A DNA stretch of 64,000 nucleotides from positions 1-64,000 of the forward strand of contig JARKUZ010000033.1 in the NCBI GenBank assembly GCA_029851945.1. Reading direction: 5' to 3'. The stretch comes from Terrisporobacter sp. GTDB taxonomy: Bacteria > Bacillota_A > Clostridia > Peptostreptococcales > Peptostreptococcaceae. Made by a program: the position numbers and the translations under genes. The notes under the pieces are model-generated. The model did no database searches. It saw only the letters and a list, made by a program, of their open reading frames with translations, and had not been told where the DNA came from. This document shows positions 55,587-64,000 of the stretch, piece after piece (position 1 is the first letter of the stretch; each line of letters starts with the position of its first letter).

Positions 55587-56255
55587 TTAAAAATTAATTA
55601 AATTTTGATTAAAACCTCTGTCTGTAACATAACCTTTGATTGACCAAATATTTTTTTGGCTTTTCTTTGCACTATATTCTGCATCTTTTAATATTTGTAA
55701 ATGTCGTACAGCATCGTAAATATATCCTACCCTTGCAAGACCTTCACTTACAACCTCTTTATTATACATTTTAAATTCATTATTTTCTTTATACCATATA
55801 TATCCTAAATATCTTTCATATTTATCAGTTTCTTTTCCATCTGTTTCTATATAAATTGTACTTCCGATTTGTAACTTCTCTTTTGCATAACTAGTGGCAG
55901 CATCACCTAAATACTGTTTTTTCTTAGTATCTTCTGGTGTATCAATTAGTAACATTCTAACTGAAACCACATTTCCATAATCATCTTCTATTTTTATGGT
56001 ATCACCATCTATTACTTTCTTCACATTTACTTTTTTAACGTAGTTTGGTATGTTCCCTTTATCTAAGGAAGTTTTTAAATCTTCATATAGTAATTCTTCA
56101 TCAGGATCAAAACTTTCATCTTGCGTAGATAATATATTAGACAACGTATTATATAAATCGTCTTCATCTACACTACATCCAGTAATAAATAAGAAAATAA
56201 ATAATGTACTTAATAATAAAACTATACTTCTTTTATTTTTTATTAAATTCCTCAT
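55587..56255 (-). CDS. Secreted thermonuclease-family lipoprotein (SNase-like)
   Basis: 222 residues. Lipobox FLFITGCS near residues 20-27 anchors it outside the membrane. Staphylococcal-nuclease fold (about 75-215): KVIDGDTIKI with the Ca-binding Asp, VRMLLIDTPED with Arg, Asp and catalytic Glu, and DKYERYLGYIWY with the second catalytic Arg. All catalytic positions look present. Degrades extracellular nucleic acid or supplies nucleotides. It is a single gene. Confidence 0.9.
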   Translation of the reverse strand: MRNLIKNKRSIVLLLSTLFIFLFITGCSVDEDDLYNTLSNILSTQDESFDPDEELLYEDLKTSLDKGNIPNYVKKVNVKKVIDGDTIKIEDDYGNVVSVRMLLIDTPEDTKKKQYLGDAATSYAKEKLQIGSTIYIETDGKETDKYERYLGYIWYKENNEFKMYNKEVVSEGLARVGYIYDAVRHLQILKDAEYSAKKSQKNIWSIKGYVTDRGFNQNLINF

Positions 56256-56614
56256 ATGCTCCTCTTTTCGTCAATTGTTTCTTAATTATGTCTTACACAT
56301 TTGATATTTTAACATAAAAATAGAAATTATTTAAATAAATATTGATTCTATGACTTGTAATTTACTCTTTTGTTTTATAAAAAGAATCTTATAAACACAA
56401 TAATTATGTTTTATAAATATGCCCATTACACAATAACATCTTCTTTGAAAATATTATAAAAATATATTAACTGCAAATATAATATATATTTGATATTAAG
56501 TGCTTTCTAGTATACTATTCAAGTATAAGAAATCATACTCTAAAGTTTAAATTAGACAATTTATATTTTATACATATTAATAAATACATAAAGCTAAATC
56601 TATTGGAGGTTACT
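56256..56614. other. 359-base AT-rich divergent spacer
   Basis: Upstream of both the nuclease (-) and the nitrilase (+). No gene, repeat or structured element recognised. Confidence 0.4.
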
Positions 56615-57511
56615 ATGAATAAGTTAAAAGTTTCTTTAATACAAATGAAAACTGGAATAGATAAAAATATTAATCTATTAAAAGCTTCAGATTTAATAAA
56701 AAAAGTTTCTATACAAAATCCCGACATTATAATATTACCTGAAATGTTTTCATGTCCTTATAATAATTCACAATTTCCCATATTGGCCGAAGAAGAAGGC
56801 GGATACTCATTTAAATATTTATCTAACTTGGCTAAAGAAAATAATGTCTACTTGGTAGCAGGATCTATCCCTGAAAAATGCAATGATAAAATCTATAACA
56901 CTTCATATGTTTTTAATAGATATGGAGAAAAAATTGCATCTCATCGAAAAGTTCATTTATTTGATATTGATATAAAAAATAAACAAACTTTCAAAGAATC
57001 AGACACTTTAACTAGTGGAAATAAAGTTACAGTATTTGATACTGAGTTTTGTAAGATAGGTTTATGTATTTGTTATGATTTTAGATTCCCTGAATTAGCA
57101 AGACTTATGGTTGATAAAGGTGCAAAAATAATAATTGTTCCTGCTGCTTTTAATATGACTACAGGTCCTGCTCATTGGGACATTATGTTTAGATCTAGAG
57201 CTATTGATAATCAAGTTTACACAATAGGATGTTCAACAGCTAGAGATTATAACTCTTCATACATTTCCTATGGACATTCTTTAATTGTATCTCCTTTCGG
57301 TGAAATATTGTCTCAGATGAATGATGAAGAAGGATTTATAACTTACACTATTGATTTAGATCATGTAGAAAAAATCAGAAATGAGCTTCCTCTATTAAAA
57401 CATAGAAGAAAAGATTTATATGAACTAAAAGAAATAAAAAATTCGCTTCACTCATGTGGCCAACGAGATACCTTCGCTCCAACTTCAGGCAACGACCTTT
57501 CTCAAAAATAA
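56615..57511 (+). CDS. Nitrilase-superfamily carbon-nitrogen hydrolase (omega-amidase/Nit2-like)
   Basis: 298 residues. Catalytic triad: Glu in IIILPEMFSCPYN, Lys in SHRKVHLFDI, Cys in GLCICYDFRFPELARLM. The overall pattern resembles Nit2/omega-amidase, which hydrolyses alpha-ketoglutaramate and similar amides, though substrate is not certain. The ATG at 56615 follows TTGGAGG by 6 bases; an ATG four codons earlier overlaps that site. The last 24 codons lie in dispersed repeat copy B, so the C-terminus is not native. Confidence 0.88.
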   Translation: MNKLKVSLIQMKTGIDKNINLLKASDLIKKVSIQNPDIIILPEMFSCPYNNSQFPILAEEEGGYSFKYLSNLAKENNVYLVAGSIPEKCNDKIYNTSYVFNRYGEKIASHRKVHLFDIDIKNKQTFKESDTLTSGNKVTVFDTEFCKIGLCICYDFRFPELARLMVDKGAKIIIVPAAFNMTTGPAHWDIMFRSRAIDNQVYTIGCSTARDYNSSYISYGHSLIVSPFGEILSQMNDEEGFITYTIDLDHVEKIRNELPLLKHRRKDLYELKEIKNSLHSCGQRDTFAPTSGNDLSQK

Positions 57512-57512
57512 T
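57436..57512 (+). repeat. Dispersed repeat copy B, encoding the C-terminus of the nitrilase
   Basis: AAAAAATTCGCTTCACTCAT, then GTGGCCAACGAGATACC, TTCGCTCCAACTTCAGGC and AACGACCTTTCTCAAAAA. Longest and best-formed of the three copies. It supplies the last residues of the upstream gene and its stop codon region. Confidence 0.75.
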
Positions 57513-57596
57513 ATTTCATAATTTTATATCTATTGATATTACTTACTACCATAAGCTTCCCACAGATTTAAGCATAATATAATATCTTTGCAAGTA

Positions 57597-57642
57597 AAAA
57601 AGTGTAGAAAGAAAACTAATAAAGTTCTCATCTACACTTTTT
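57597..57642. terminator. Bidirectional terminator
   Basis: AAAAAGTGTAGA / TCTACACTTTTT arms with a 22-base loop, between the convergent nitrilase and XRE genes. Confidence 0.7.
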
Positions 57643-57643
57643 A

Positions 57644-58759
57644 TTATTTTCTTTTATTTTTAAAATCTATGACTTTAACATCTTTTTTATCTTGAAGAGC
57701 ACCTTCTTTTAATCCCATTAGTATTTCTATATCTTTAGGAAAAAGTATCATTCCTTCATTATATAGTTTCTCAATTAATATATTTTTGCTTATTATATTA
57801 TTCTCTAAAAGTAAATTATAAGCTTTTTTTAGAGAAGCAGGAGAAGTAGCTCTCACATTATCTAAAGGTTCTTCTTTATGCCATCCTTTTTTCATTAATT
57901 CATTCATAAGGTAGTTATACTTTTTATAATTAATCATTCCTAAACTATACGCTCTGTATATTACTATACTTATAGGCACCATAAATTTAGACTTAACTTC
58001 AACATAAGAATCTAGCTCATTTGGATTAAGCAAAACTTGTCTAAAGCTTTCTTCTGGTAATAAAAATGCCGATGCAAAATCATCTTTATTGAACTTTTTA
58101 GCAGAAATCCTTAATTCGTTAGATATTAAAAATGCAAATTCATATGCCAAATCATAATTTCTTACTGCCAATGCATTTTTATCATGACCTAAAGATACGA
58201 TGTATTTAAACTTATTATTTATAGATTGTTTTTGTGAGTATGGAGAAGCCCCTCTTCTTTCAACATTCATAGCAGTAATAACAATACCTATACTTTCCAT
58301 AAATGATACCATATTTATTATAGGTTCATTTTCTACTCCATAATATTCTCTACACTTACTTGCCAATTCTTCCATGCTACAATTTTTATTTAAGTTATCC
58401 GGTAAATCTAATTCTGGGAATTGGATATAATTTTCAAAGAATGAATATAATTTATGAATCATAATTAATTTTTCTCTATATGAAATTTCTTCATTTCTTT
58501 GTATAGTTGACTGAGGATTAAAATGAACTGCATCCACAGTTATTTTTAAATTTTCATTTTTATAAAAATATTCTCTAGGAAAATTTAATACATTTGATAA
58601 TTTTAGTGCATTTTCTACTGTTGGCTTGTACTTATTTTCTTCAAAAGCTAGGATATCTTTCTTATTAATATTTGTTTCTTTAGATACTTGATCTATAGTT
58701 TTCCCTCTATATACTCTGGCAATTTTAAGTCTTTTACCATTAAATAATTCTTTCTTCAT
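57644..58759 (-). CDS. XRE-family regulator with ImmA/IrrE-like domain lacking the zinc motif
   Basis: 371 residues. Cro/C1-type HTH at 1-60 (LKIARVYRGKTIDQVSKETN, ENKYKPTVENALKLSN). The C-terminal part aligns with ImmA/IrrE (COG2856), with DDFASAFLLPEESFRQVLL conserved. Where active members have HExxH (typically AHELGH), this protein has LAYEFAF within YDLAYEFAFLI, so both zinc-binding histidines are gone. A non-catalytic regulator is inferred. The start at 58759 (MKKELFNG) follows GAGAG by 8 bases, better than the ATG at 58777. Single gene; no prophage nearby. Confidence 0.78.
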   Translation of the reverse strand: MKKELFNGKRLKIARVYRGKTIDQVSKETNINKKDILAFEENKYKPTVENALKLSNVLNFPREYFYKNENLKITVDAVHFNPQSTIQRNEEISYREKLIMIHKLYSFFENYIQFPELDLPDNLNKNCSMEELASKCREYYGVENEPIINMVSFMESIGIVITAMNVERRGASPYSQKQSINNKFKYIVSLGHDKNALAVRNYDLAYEFAFLISNELRISAKKFNKDDFASAFLLPEESFRQVLLNPNELDSYVEVKSKFMVPISIVIYRAYSLGMINYKKYNYLMNELMKKGWHKEEPLDNVRATSPASLKKAYNLLLENNIISKNILIEKLYNEGMILFPKDIEILMGLKEGALQDKKDVKVIDFKNKRK

Positions 58760-58777
58760 ACTTATGCTCTCTTTCAT

Positions 58778-59051
58778 AATGAATAGTTTTTATTAATCAA
58801 CTTATTATTATACTTAATAAATCAATTCTTTTCAAATATCAAATTATCTATTTAATCAAAAGTGCTAATAAATATTATTCTAGGTTATATTTGTTATCTA
58901 TGATTTTTTTCAAACTTTTTATACTTGTTTTGAGTACGATTATCACTCATAATCAGCCAGCTTACTTTCTTATTTTTATCTACTAACCTACGCAGTTTCT
59001 TTTCTCATATACCAAAATTTAATATTGTTCATTCTATTTTCTACAATATAA
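58778..59051. other. Intergenic region with a possible gene remnant
   Basis: A minus-strand open stretch at about 58894-59008 (KLRRLVDKNKKVSWLIMSDN and onward to a stop at 58894) has coding-like composition but no start, and may be the tail of a lost gene. Nothing else is recognised. Confidence 0.25.
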
Positions 59052-59083
59052 AAAGGCATATACTATGATAGTATACACCTTTA
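59052..59083 (-). terminator. Terminator downstream of the large glycosidase
   Basis: AAAGG-x2-TATACTAT ... ATAGTATA-x2-CCTTT hairpin with T-rich flank on the minus strand. Confidence 0.65.
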
Positions 59084-59269
59084 TATTTTAATTTTAAGTT
59101 TGTAAAATCTTACTTCCGATAAATATTATTTAAGATTAAAATATTTGTCAGAAAAATTTTTGTTGTGTCCGGATGCTCATTTCATATAGTAGTTACTTCA
59201 CAACTCAAGATAAGTACTATACCCAATTAAAAAGGCCGCACTTTTTTTATCATAATCTTTTGATATTTC

Positions 59270-62200
59270 TTATTTCATACGTTTTTTGTATTTCTTCAAT
59301 CCTATACCCGAAAGCGTTCCTCCAGAAAGTATAAGTGCACCTAGCCATAGTCCCATATTGAAAGTATCACCAGTCTGTGGAGACTGATTTCCACCATTAT
59401 GTGAAGGCTTATTTTCTGGTTTTGTTAGAATATTAGTTTCTTTTAGTTCTAAACCTGCAATTGCTTTGTTTAATGCTTCATAGGCTTTTTTAACATCTTC
59501 TTCAGTTCTATTTTTATTGTCAAGAACTGTTTTTGCATTCTTTAATGCTTCCTGTAATTTATTCCAGCTTTTATCAGTATAATTTCCCTGCTGCATAGTT
59601 ACATATGTATTATATAGTTTTTCTAATGCATCTACATTTACAACAGTTCCTACTTTTACAAGATTATTTCTTGTTTCTTTAGTAAGATTGATAAGTTCAG
59701 TCATCTGCTTTTCACTTATATCAGATGTATCTTTTACTGCTTTTTCTAAGTTGCCCTTAGCTGATATATATGCTTTCCAGCTATCTGAAGTATAATCTTT
59801 TTCTTGTAGTTTTTCTGCATTTAACTCATCAAGTACTTTCTGTGCTTCGGTAGTATCAGCACGTTTTTCAAGTTGTTTTCGATGTGTATTTAACTCATCT
59901 ACAAATTTTTCTACATCAGCATCAGAAGTTGCATTTTTATCTTCCAGTAATTTTTGTGCTGCTTTGATTGTTTTACTTGCAGCCTCTTCATATTTTTTAA
60001 TTGAAGAAACTGTGTAAGTTTTACTTAAGTCCTCATTTAGCATAGCATCCAATTTGCTGTAATCAATACGATATACAGGAGAAGATCCCGCAGTTTTTTT
60101 ACCATATGCTTCAAACTCTACTAAATGGTCTGATGTTGATTTTTCTGTTCCACTGACATATATTCTTATATATCTAGCTTTTACAGGTGACTCTAAATTA
60201 ATTTCTTTTCCATCTGTTGTTTCAGCATATAATTTATCTTTACCTTTTCCAAGATTGTGGACAGTTCCTTTTTCATCAGAGTTATATACAATGGTAGCAT
60301 CATTAAAGTTTGCATCATTGCTTAATGAAATCACAGTTGCTCCATATGTTCTTCCATCAGCATAGCGAGTCATATGTAGTTTATCTAACTCATACTCTGC
60401 ACCTAAATCAATTTCCACATAACGAGAATGATTTTTGTCGTTTTCAGTATCCGTTAATTCAAGATAATTAGCTTTGTAATTTTTATTACCATCATTCAAG
60501 TGACTAAAAGGACGGTCACTCTTTTCATTTACTGCTTTTCTTTCTGTTACATCATATGCACTAATTTTTACTTTTGAGTTATTCTTACTTGCAGCTACAT
60601 TATCATACTTCTCAACGAAATCTGAAACTTCATCATATGCCATCGCACGGTCAACAACTGTAACATATGCAGTTGAACCAGTCAATCCATCCGCAAATAC
60701 CACATCATTTTTCTTAATAACTGGATTTGCATTTTTTTCATTAAACTCAGAAGCAACCAAATTTCCATCAATATACAGTTTTAGCATTCCATTGATTTCT
60801 TTTACAGCAGTAAACTGATGTTCTTCTCCATCTGCAATCATACCTTTGACACTTGAATTTACTGCCCCATCCTTGATTGTCTTTTCTGTATATTTTGAAT
60901 TTACATTTACTCCATTCAATGAGAAGTTCAAATATCCACCTTCATCAATAGATAAAGTGTAGCTTCCTTCCTGTCTTACAATTTCAACACCTTTAGAAGT
61001 TGTCTTCACTTTTCCATTAATAGAGAATCCTTCTTTTCCATCAATTGAATAAGCATTTCCTTTATTAATTGCTTTCCCATCCAATTCTCTATTTGTAATA
61101 CTTGTTACAATGTCATCCTTATAATAGTCATTTTTTTCACTTGCCTTAGTCGTATTTCCTACAGTATCCTTAACTCCATCTACAGATACCTTTACATCAT
61201 CAGTATCTGTAATTTCATCTTCTAATGTAAGTTCTACAGTTCTTCTATCTTCTTTTAGTACAAGTTCTTTGACTTTGTGTCCTTCAACAGTAATATTTTC
61301 TTTTTCAGGAGTACGAATTGTTTCATTGAATTCTACTTCTACTTTGTTTTCATTTGCATGGATAGAGTCAATAACTGCACTTTTTGTATCTTTTGCTCCA
61401 TACTGCATAATCAAAGTTTCTTTTGGTTCCAATGTGTATGTAATTTCATCACCATAAGATAATGTTTTATCAGTTTGATATTTCATATCTCCAATGATTA
61501 CTTTACCATAAACATCATTTGTACCTTCACCAACACCAATCTGACGGTCATATTTAATTGTATATGTCTTCTTTTCATTAGAAGGGTTTCTTAAAGATAC
61601 AATTCCATCACTGCCATTCCAGCATGAGTAACCATATACATCTCCATTGTCTGGTTTTCCTCCGAACATTTTTGACTTCTGAAGAATATCAAAATTATCT
61701 TCGATCCAATTTGATGCTTCTGCATTTATATCCCATTTATCATCGTCAAACATGTTGAAGCTGTAGTAGTATTCCCAGAAAGCAGTTCCTCTTGTTCCAA
61801 GCATGTATAAGTATTCTCTCAATTCGTCATCCTCGAACTCAATAGGATCTCTGCTCTTTCCTTCATGTGTTCTATTTCCATAAACTGGGTCATGGTTATA
61901 GAAATATTTGAATGGTAGCTGCCACTGACGTTCATTTACGAATTCATAGTATGAGTTATCACGATATGTCAGCATTTGCTGTTCATCTGTTGAATCAAAC
62001 TTCTTTGTGAAGTCAACATCTGCTGTATTCTGCATCCATACGCTATTTACCCACTGTAAATACCATGGACTAGGGTTTACATAAGAAGTCATGTTAATCC
62101 ATAAATCTTCTCCTCCCTTTTGTGCTCTCATTTTTTCGTACATGTCTGTCCAACGTTCATATGTTTCAGTAATTGTGTATTCAGGTTTTCCAGTAACATA

Positions 62201-64000
62201 ATATTCTGATTCTTCAGTAGAAGGGTTTAATAACATACCATCTAATTTCCAGTAGTTTACATTGAAGTTCTCCTGATATTTAAGGAAAACATCTTTTAAA
62301 AGCTTATTTGTATAGCGTGCATCAGAAATGTTAATGTCTCCGCCAGATTGCTTGTTTACAGAACCAAGTCCATTATTAGCTATCCAATTTGCAATCTGCC
62401 CTTCTGTTCCATACCCTCCACGTGGTCCAAGCCATAAACCAAAGTTTGAACCCAACTGTTCTACTTGAAGACTTGAATCGTACAATTGATTAGGGAATTT
62501 ATCGTTAAAATCCCAGAATGAGCTATAATTTACCCATCCATCATCTACTACATAAGAATCCAGTGGATTTACACCATGCTGAGTAAATCCTTTCTCAACC
62601 TCATAGAAGCTCTTCTTAATATTTTCGGCAGAAATATCTTTCATATGATCAAACCATGAGTTATACTGCTGACGAAAATCTGTATCTGTAGCAATCGTTT
62701 CAATGTATTCATAGAAATCACTTTGAACAACATTGTAGTCCTTACTTCTAGCTGCACCTACAACAGCATCCCATGTTGTCATCTTTCCAGCAGTGTTATT
62801 ATCGTTATAATCAAAGTGTTTATCTTTAGCTAAAGATTTTCCATAGTGATAACGAATAAATCCGTTTTCTTCCCTAATTTTATTCTCAGTCTGTGGAAAT
62901 TCACAACCAAAGTACATTGCACCTAGATAATATGGCTGTCCAAGTTCTAGATAGTCACCTTTCATTCCTGCCATCCAACCATTGTCTTTCTGTTCAGGAA
63001 TTGTCCAATACTCATCTTCTTTTAAATCAGACTCGTTGATATTCATATTTTCTAAATCAATATAGTCAATTATTGCCTTATCTGCAAGATTTTCTGGCAC
63101 AGAGATATTTAAATGTTTACGCATGAAAGAATCACCATTTTTCATAGTAATTACTTCACTGATAGTATATTCTACCCCTTGAACTATTATAGGATTAAAA
63201 TTAAATGTTAGTGTCTTTCCTCCGTCAATATTTTTTTCAACTGGTTCACCATTTAGTGTCAGTTCACTACTTTTGATTTGTGTAATTGACTTTTCTGGGA
63301 AAACTCCTTTATCTTCGAAAAACTCAAATTCAGAACAGCAAGCTACATCAGGACTCGACTGCCCTCCTGGCTCATAGCTAGAAGTGAATTCTACGCGAAC
63401 ATACTGTGCATTGATTCCTTCTCCTTCAAAATTAACATAAGATTCCTTCTTATTCTCAAATGTACCAGTTAAAACAGGTGTTGTAGATTCTTTAAGTTGG
63501 TCCATACTTTCAGCTGTATAGATTTTAAACTCTTTTACATGTCCACTTACAGTTGGATTACCTTCAGCATCTACTCTTTGCTGATAGCGAAGTGACTGAA
63601 TATTTTTCACTTCCTTCAAATCAAGATAAATGTTGTGTGGATATTTTAATTCATCGTCTGTTACACCATCTTTATATTTTGAATGATAGTAAGTTTCGTT
63701 TTTCCCATCAAACATTTTATCTGCAGAACCACCATTGTTACCTTCAGCTTCTGATACACTATCAGAAGTTATTTCCCAATCACTATTTTGAATTTTTTTA
63801 GTTGGAGCAATGAAACTATTCTCATCAAGTCCATTTTCTAGAGTATTGATCACAAACTCTTCACTACCCACCTCAGGGACTAATACAGTACTTTTTTCTC
63901 CTGTACGATAGTTTGTAATGTTCTCTGTTTTAAGTTTTCCATCTGCTGTATTAAAAGTTCTAGTGATAAATTCGTTTCCAAAAGTAAAAGAAGTTCCATT
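59270..64000 (-). CDS. Large sortase-anchored glycosidase with F5/8-type, LamG-like and FIVAR domains, N-terminus beyond window
   Basis: 1576 residues visible, open to the right edge. Order: galactose-binding (F5/8-like) domain near 63300-63800 nt; glycosidase barrel near 61700-63000 with VVDDGWVNYSSF, GLWLGPRGGYG and a candidate nucleophile Asp in NYWKLDGML; LamG-like segment (FSLNGVNVNSKYTE, LKLYIDGNLVAS) near 60640-61080; second F5/8-like domain near 60080-60540; FIVAR-type three-helix repeats near 59440-60060; SPQTG sorting signal, hydrophobic span and KKYKKRMK tail. The barrel motifs suggest clan GH-D (GH27/31/36), so an alpha-galactosidase or alpha-N-acetylgalactosaminidase acting on host glycans or mucin is possible. 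It is richer in G+C than its neighbours. Confidence 0.8.
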   Translation of the reverse strand, partial: NGTSFTFGNEFITRTFNTADGKLKTENITNYRTGEKSTVLVPEVGSEEFVINTLENGLDENSFIAPTKKIQNSDWEITSDSVSEAEGNNGGSADKMFDGKNETYYHSKYKDGVTDDELKYPHNIYLDLKEVKNIQSLRYQQRVDAEGNPTVSGHVKEFKIYTAESMDQLKESTTPVLTGTFENKKESYVNFEGEGINAQYVRVEFTSSYEPGGQSSPDVACCSEFEFFEDKGVFPEKSITQIKSSELTLNGEPVEKNIDGGKTLTFNFNPIIVQGVEYTISEVITMKNGDSFMRKHLNISVPENLADKAIIDYIDLENMNINESDLKEDEYWTIPEQKDNGWMAGMKGDYLELGQPYYLGAMYFGCEFPQTENKIREENGFIRYHYGKSLAKDKHFDYNDNNTAGKMTTWDAVVGAARSKDYNVVQSDFYEYIETIATDTDFRQQYNSWFDHMKDISAENIKKSFYEVEKGFTQHGVNPLDSYVVDDGWVNYSSFWDFNDKFPNQLYDSSLQVEQLGSNFGLWLGPRGGYGTEGQIANWIANNGLGSVNKQSGGDINISDARYTNKLLKDVFLKYQENFNVNYWKLDGMLLNPSTEESEYYVTGKPEYTITETYERWTDMYEKMRAQKGGEDLWINMTSYVNPSPWYLQWVNSVWMQNTADVDFTKKFDSTDEQQMLTYRDNSYYEFVNERQWQLPFKYFYNHDPVYGNRTHEGKSRDPIEFEDDELREYLYMLGTRGTAFWEYYYSFNMFDDDKWDINAEASNWIEDNFDILQKSKMFGGKPDNGDVYGYSCWNGSDGIVSLRNPSNEKKTYTIKYDRQIGVGEGTNDVYGKVIIGDMKYQTDKTLSYGDEITYTLEPKETLIMQYGAKDTKSAVIDSIHANENKVEVEFNETIRTPEKENITVEGHKVKELVLKEDRRTVELTLEDEITDTDDVKVSVDGVKDTVGNTTKASEKNDYYKDDIVTSITNRELDGKAINKGNAYSIDGKEGFSINGKVKTTSKGVEIVRQEGSYTLSIDEGGYLNFSLNGVNVNSKYTEKTIKDGAVNSSVKGMIADGEEHQFTAVKEINGMLKLYIDGNLVASEFNEKNANPVIKKNDVVFADGLTGSTAYVTVVDRAMAYDEVSDFVEKYDNVAASKNNSKVKISAYDVTERKAVNEKSDRPFSHLNDGNKNYKANYLELTDTENDKNHSRYVEIDLGAEYELDKLHMTRYADGRTYGATVISLSNDANFNDATIVYNSDEKGTVHNLGKGKDKLYAETTDGKEINLESPVKARYIRIYVSGTEKSTSDHLVEFEAYGKKTAGSSPVYRIDYSKLDAMLNEDLSKTYTVSSIKKYEEAASKTIKAAQKLLEDKNATSDADVEKFVDELNTHRKQLEKRADTTEAQKVLDELNAEKLQEKDYTSDSWKAYISAKGNLEKAVKDTSDISEKQMTELINLTKETRNNLVKVGTVVNVDALEKLYNTYVTMQQGNYTDKSWNKLQEALKNAKTVLDNKNRTEEDVKKAYEALNKAIAGLELKETNILTKPENKPSHNGGNQSPQTGDTFNMGLWLGALILSGGTLSGIGLKKYKKRMK

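Overview
The window is a low-GC chromosomal segment from a clostridial Firmicute, most likely a member of the Peptostreptococcaceae (the Clostridioides / Paraclostridium / Romboutsia neighbourhood). This is inferred from the strong AT bias, the anaerobe gene set (reverse rubrerythrin, [FeFe]-hydrogenase maturation genes, FeoAB), a paired deoxynucleoside kinase operon, S-box and glycine riboswitches, and an SPQTG-type sorting signal. No tRNA, rRNA, CRISPR array, insertion sequence or complete prophage was seen.

Layout. 1-5.0 kb: reverse rubrerythrin (cut by the left edge), a small Fe-S protein with a frameshifted cysteine desulfurase, two deoxynucleoside kinases and a DMT exporter. 5.1-10.3 kb: a five-gene peptide/nickel-type ABC importer. 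10.5-18 kb: a membrane protein, a LysR regulator, iron uptake (DtxR-family repressor, FeoA, FeoB), and a YeiH-type exporter next to a broken LysR gene. 18-31.5 kb: a short RpoD-like sigma factor, a protein with a Cys/His-rich tail, a secreted DUF1002 protein, ProC, a 3-methyladenine glycosylase, MetNIQ under a SAM riboswitch, HydE, and an OpuC-like betaine/choline transporter. 31.7-40.2 kb: the conserved rpsB-tsf-pyrH-frr-uppS-cdsA-dxr-rseP-ispG cluster. It joins translation, UMP supply, ribosome recycling, undecaprenyl-PP and phospholipid synthesis, the MEP isoprenoid pathway and site-2 proteolysis, and is broken internally by at least two terminators.

40.2-50.9 kb: DacF, a pentapeptide-repeat/K+-channel fusion, a lone phage-type family B DNA polymerase, an alanine/glycine:Na+ symporter under a tandem glycine riboswitch, an AI-2E-family membrane protein, a membrane pseudokinase and a VanW protein. 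51-58.8 kb: small and poorly known genes (a 56-aa protein under a LexA-like promoter, a TM1266-type protein plus a decayed hydF, a 65-aa internally repeated protein, a 40-aa protein), an SH3b/3D cell-wall protein, a secreted nuclease, a nitrilase and an XRE/ImmA-like regulator without its zinc motif. 59.3 kb to the right edge: the C-terminal part of a very large sortase-anchored glycosidase, visibly richer in G+C than its surroundings.

Most notable: (i) a tiny gene whose consensus promoter has a LexA-like palindrome in its spacer and a second one just past +1; (ii) a stand-alone phage-like DNA polymerase; (iii) an intact hydE together with a hydF decayed by several independent lesions; (iv) two enzyme-family proteins that have lost their catalytic motifs (pseudokinase, ImmA-like); (v) a short dispersed repeat at three gene ends, which supplies the C-terminal codons of two proteins; (vi) single-base shortfalls in homopolymers in two otherwise healthy genes, which may be sequence errors.
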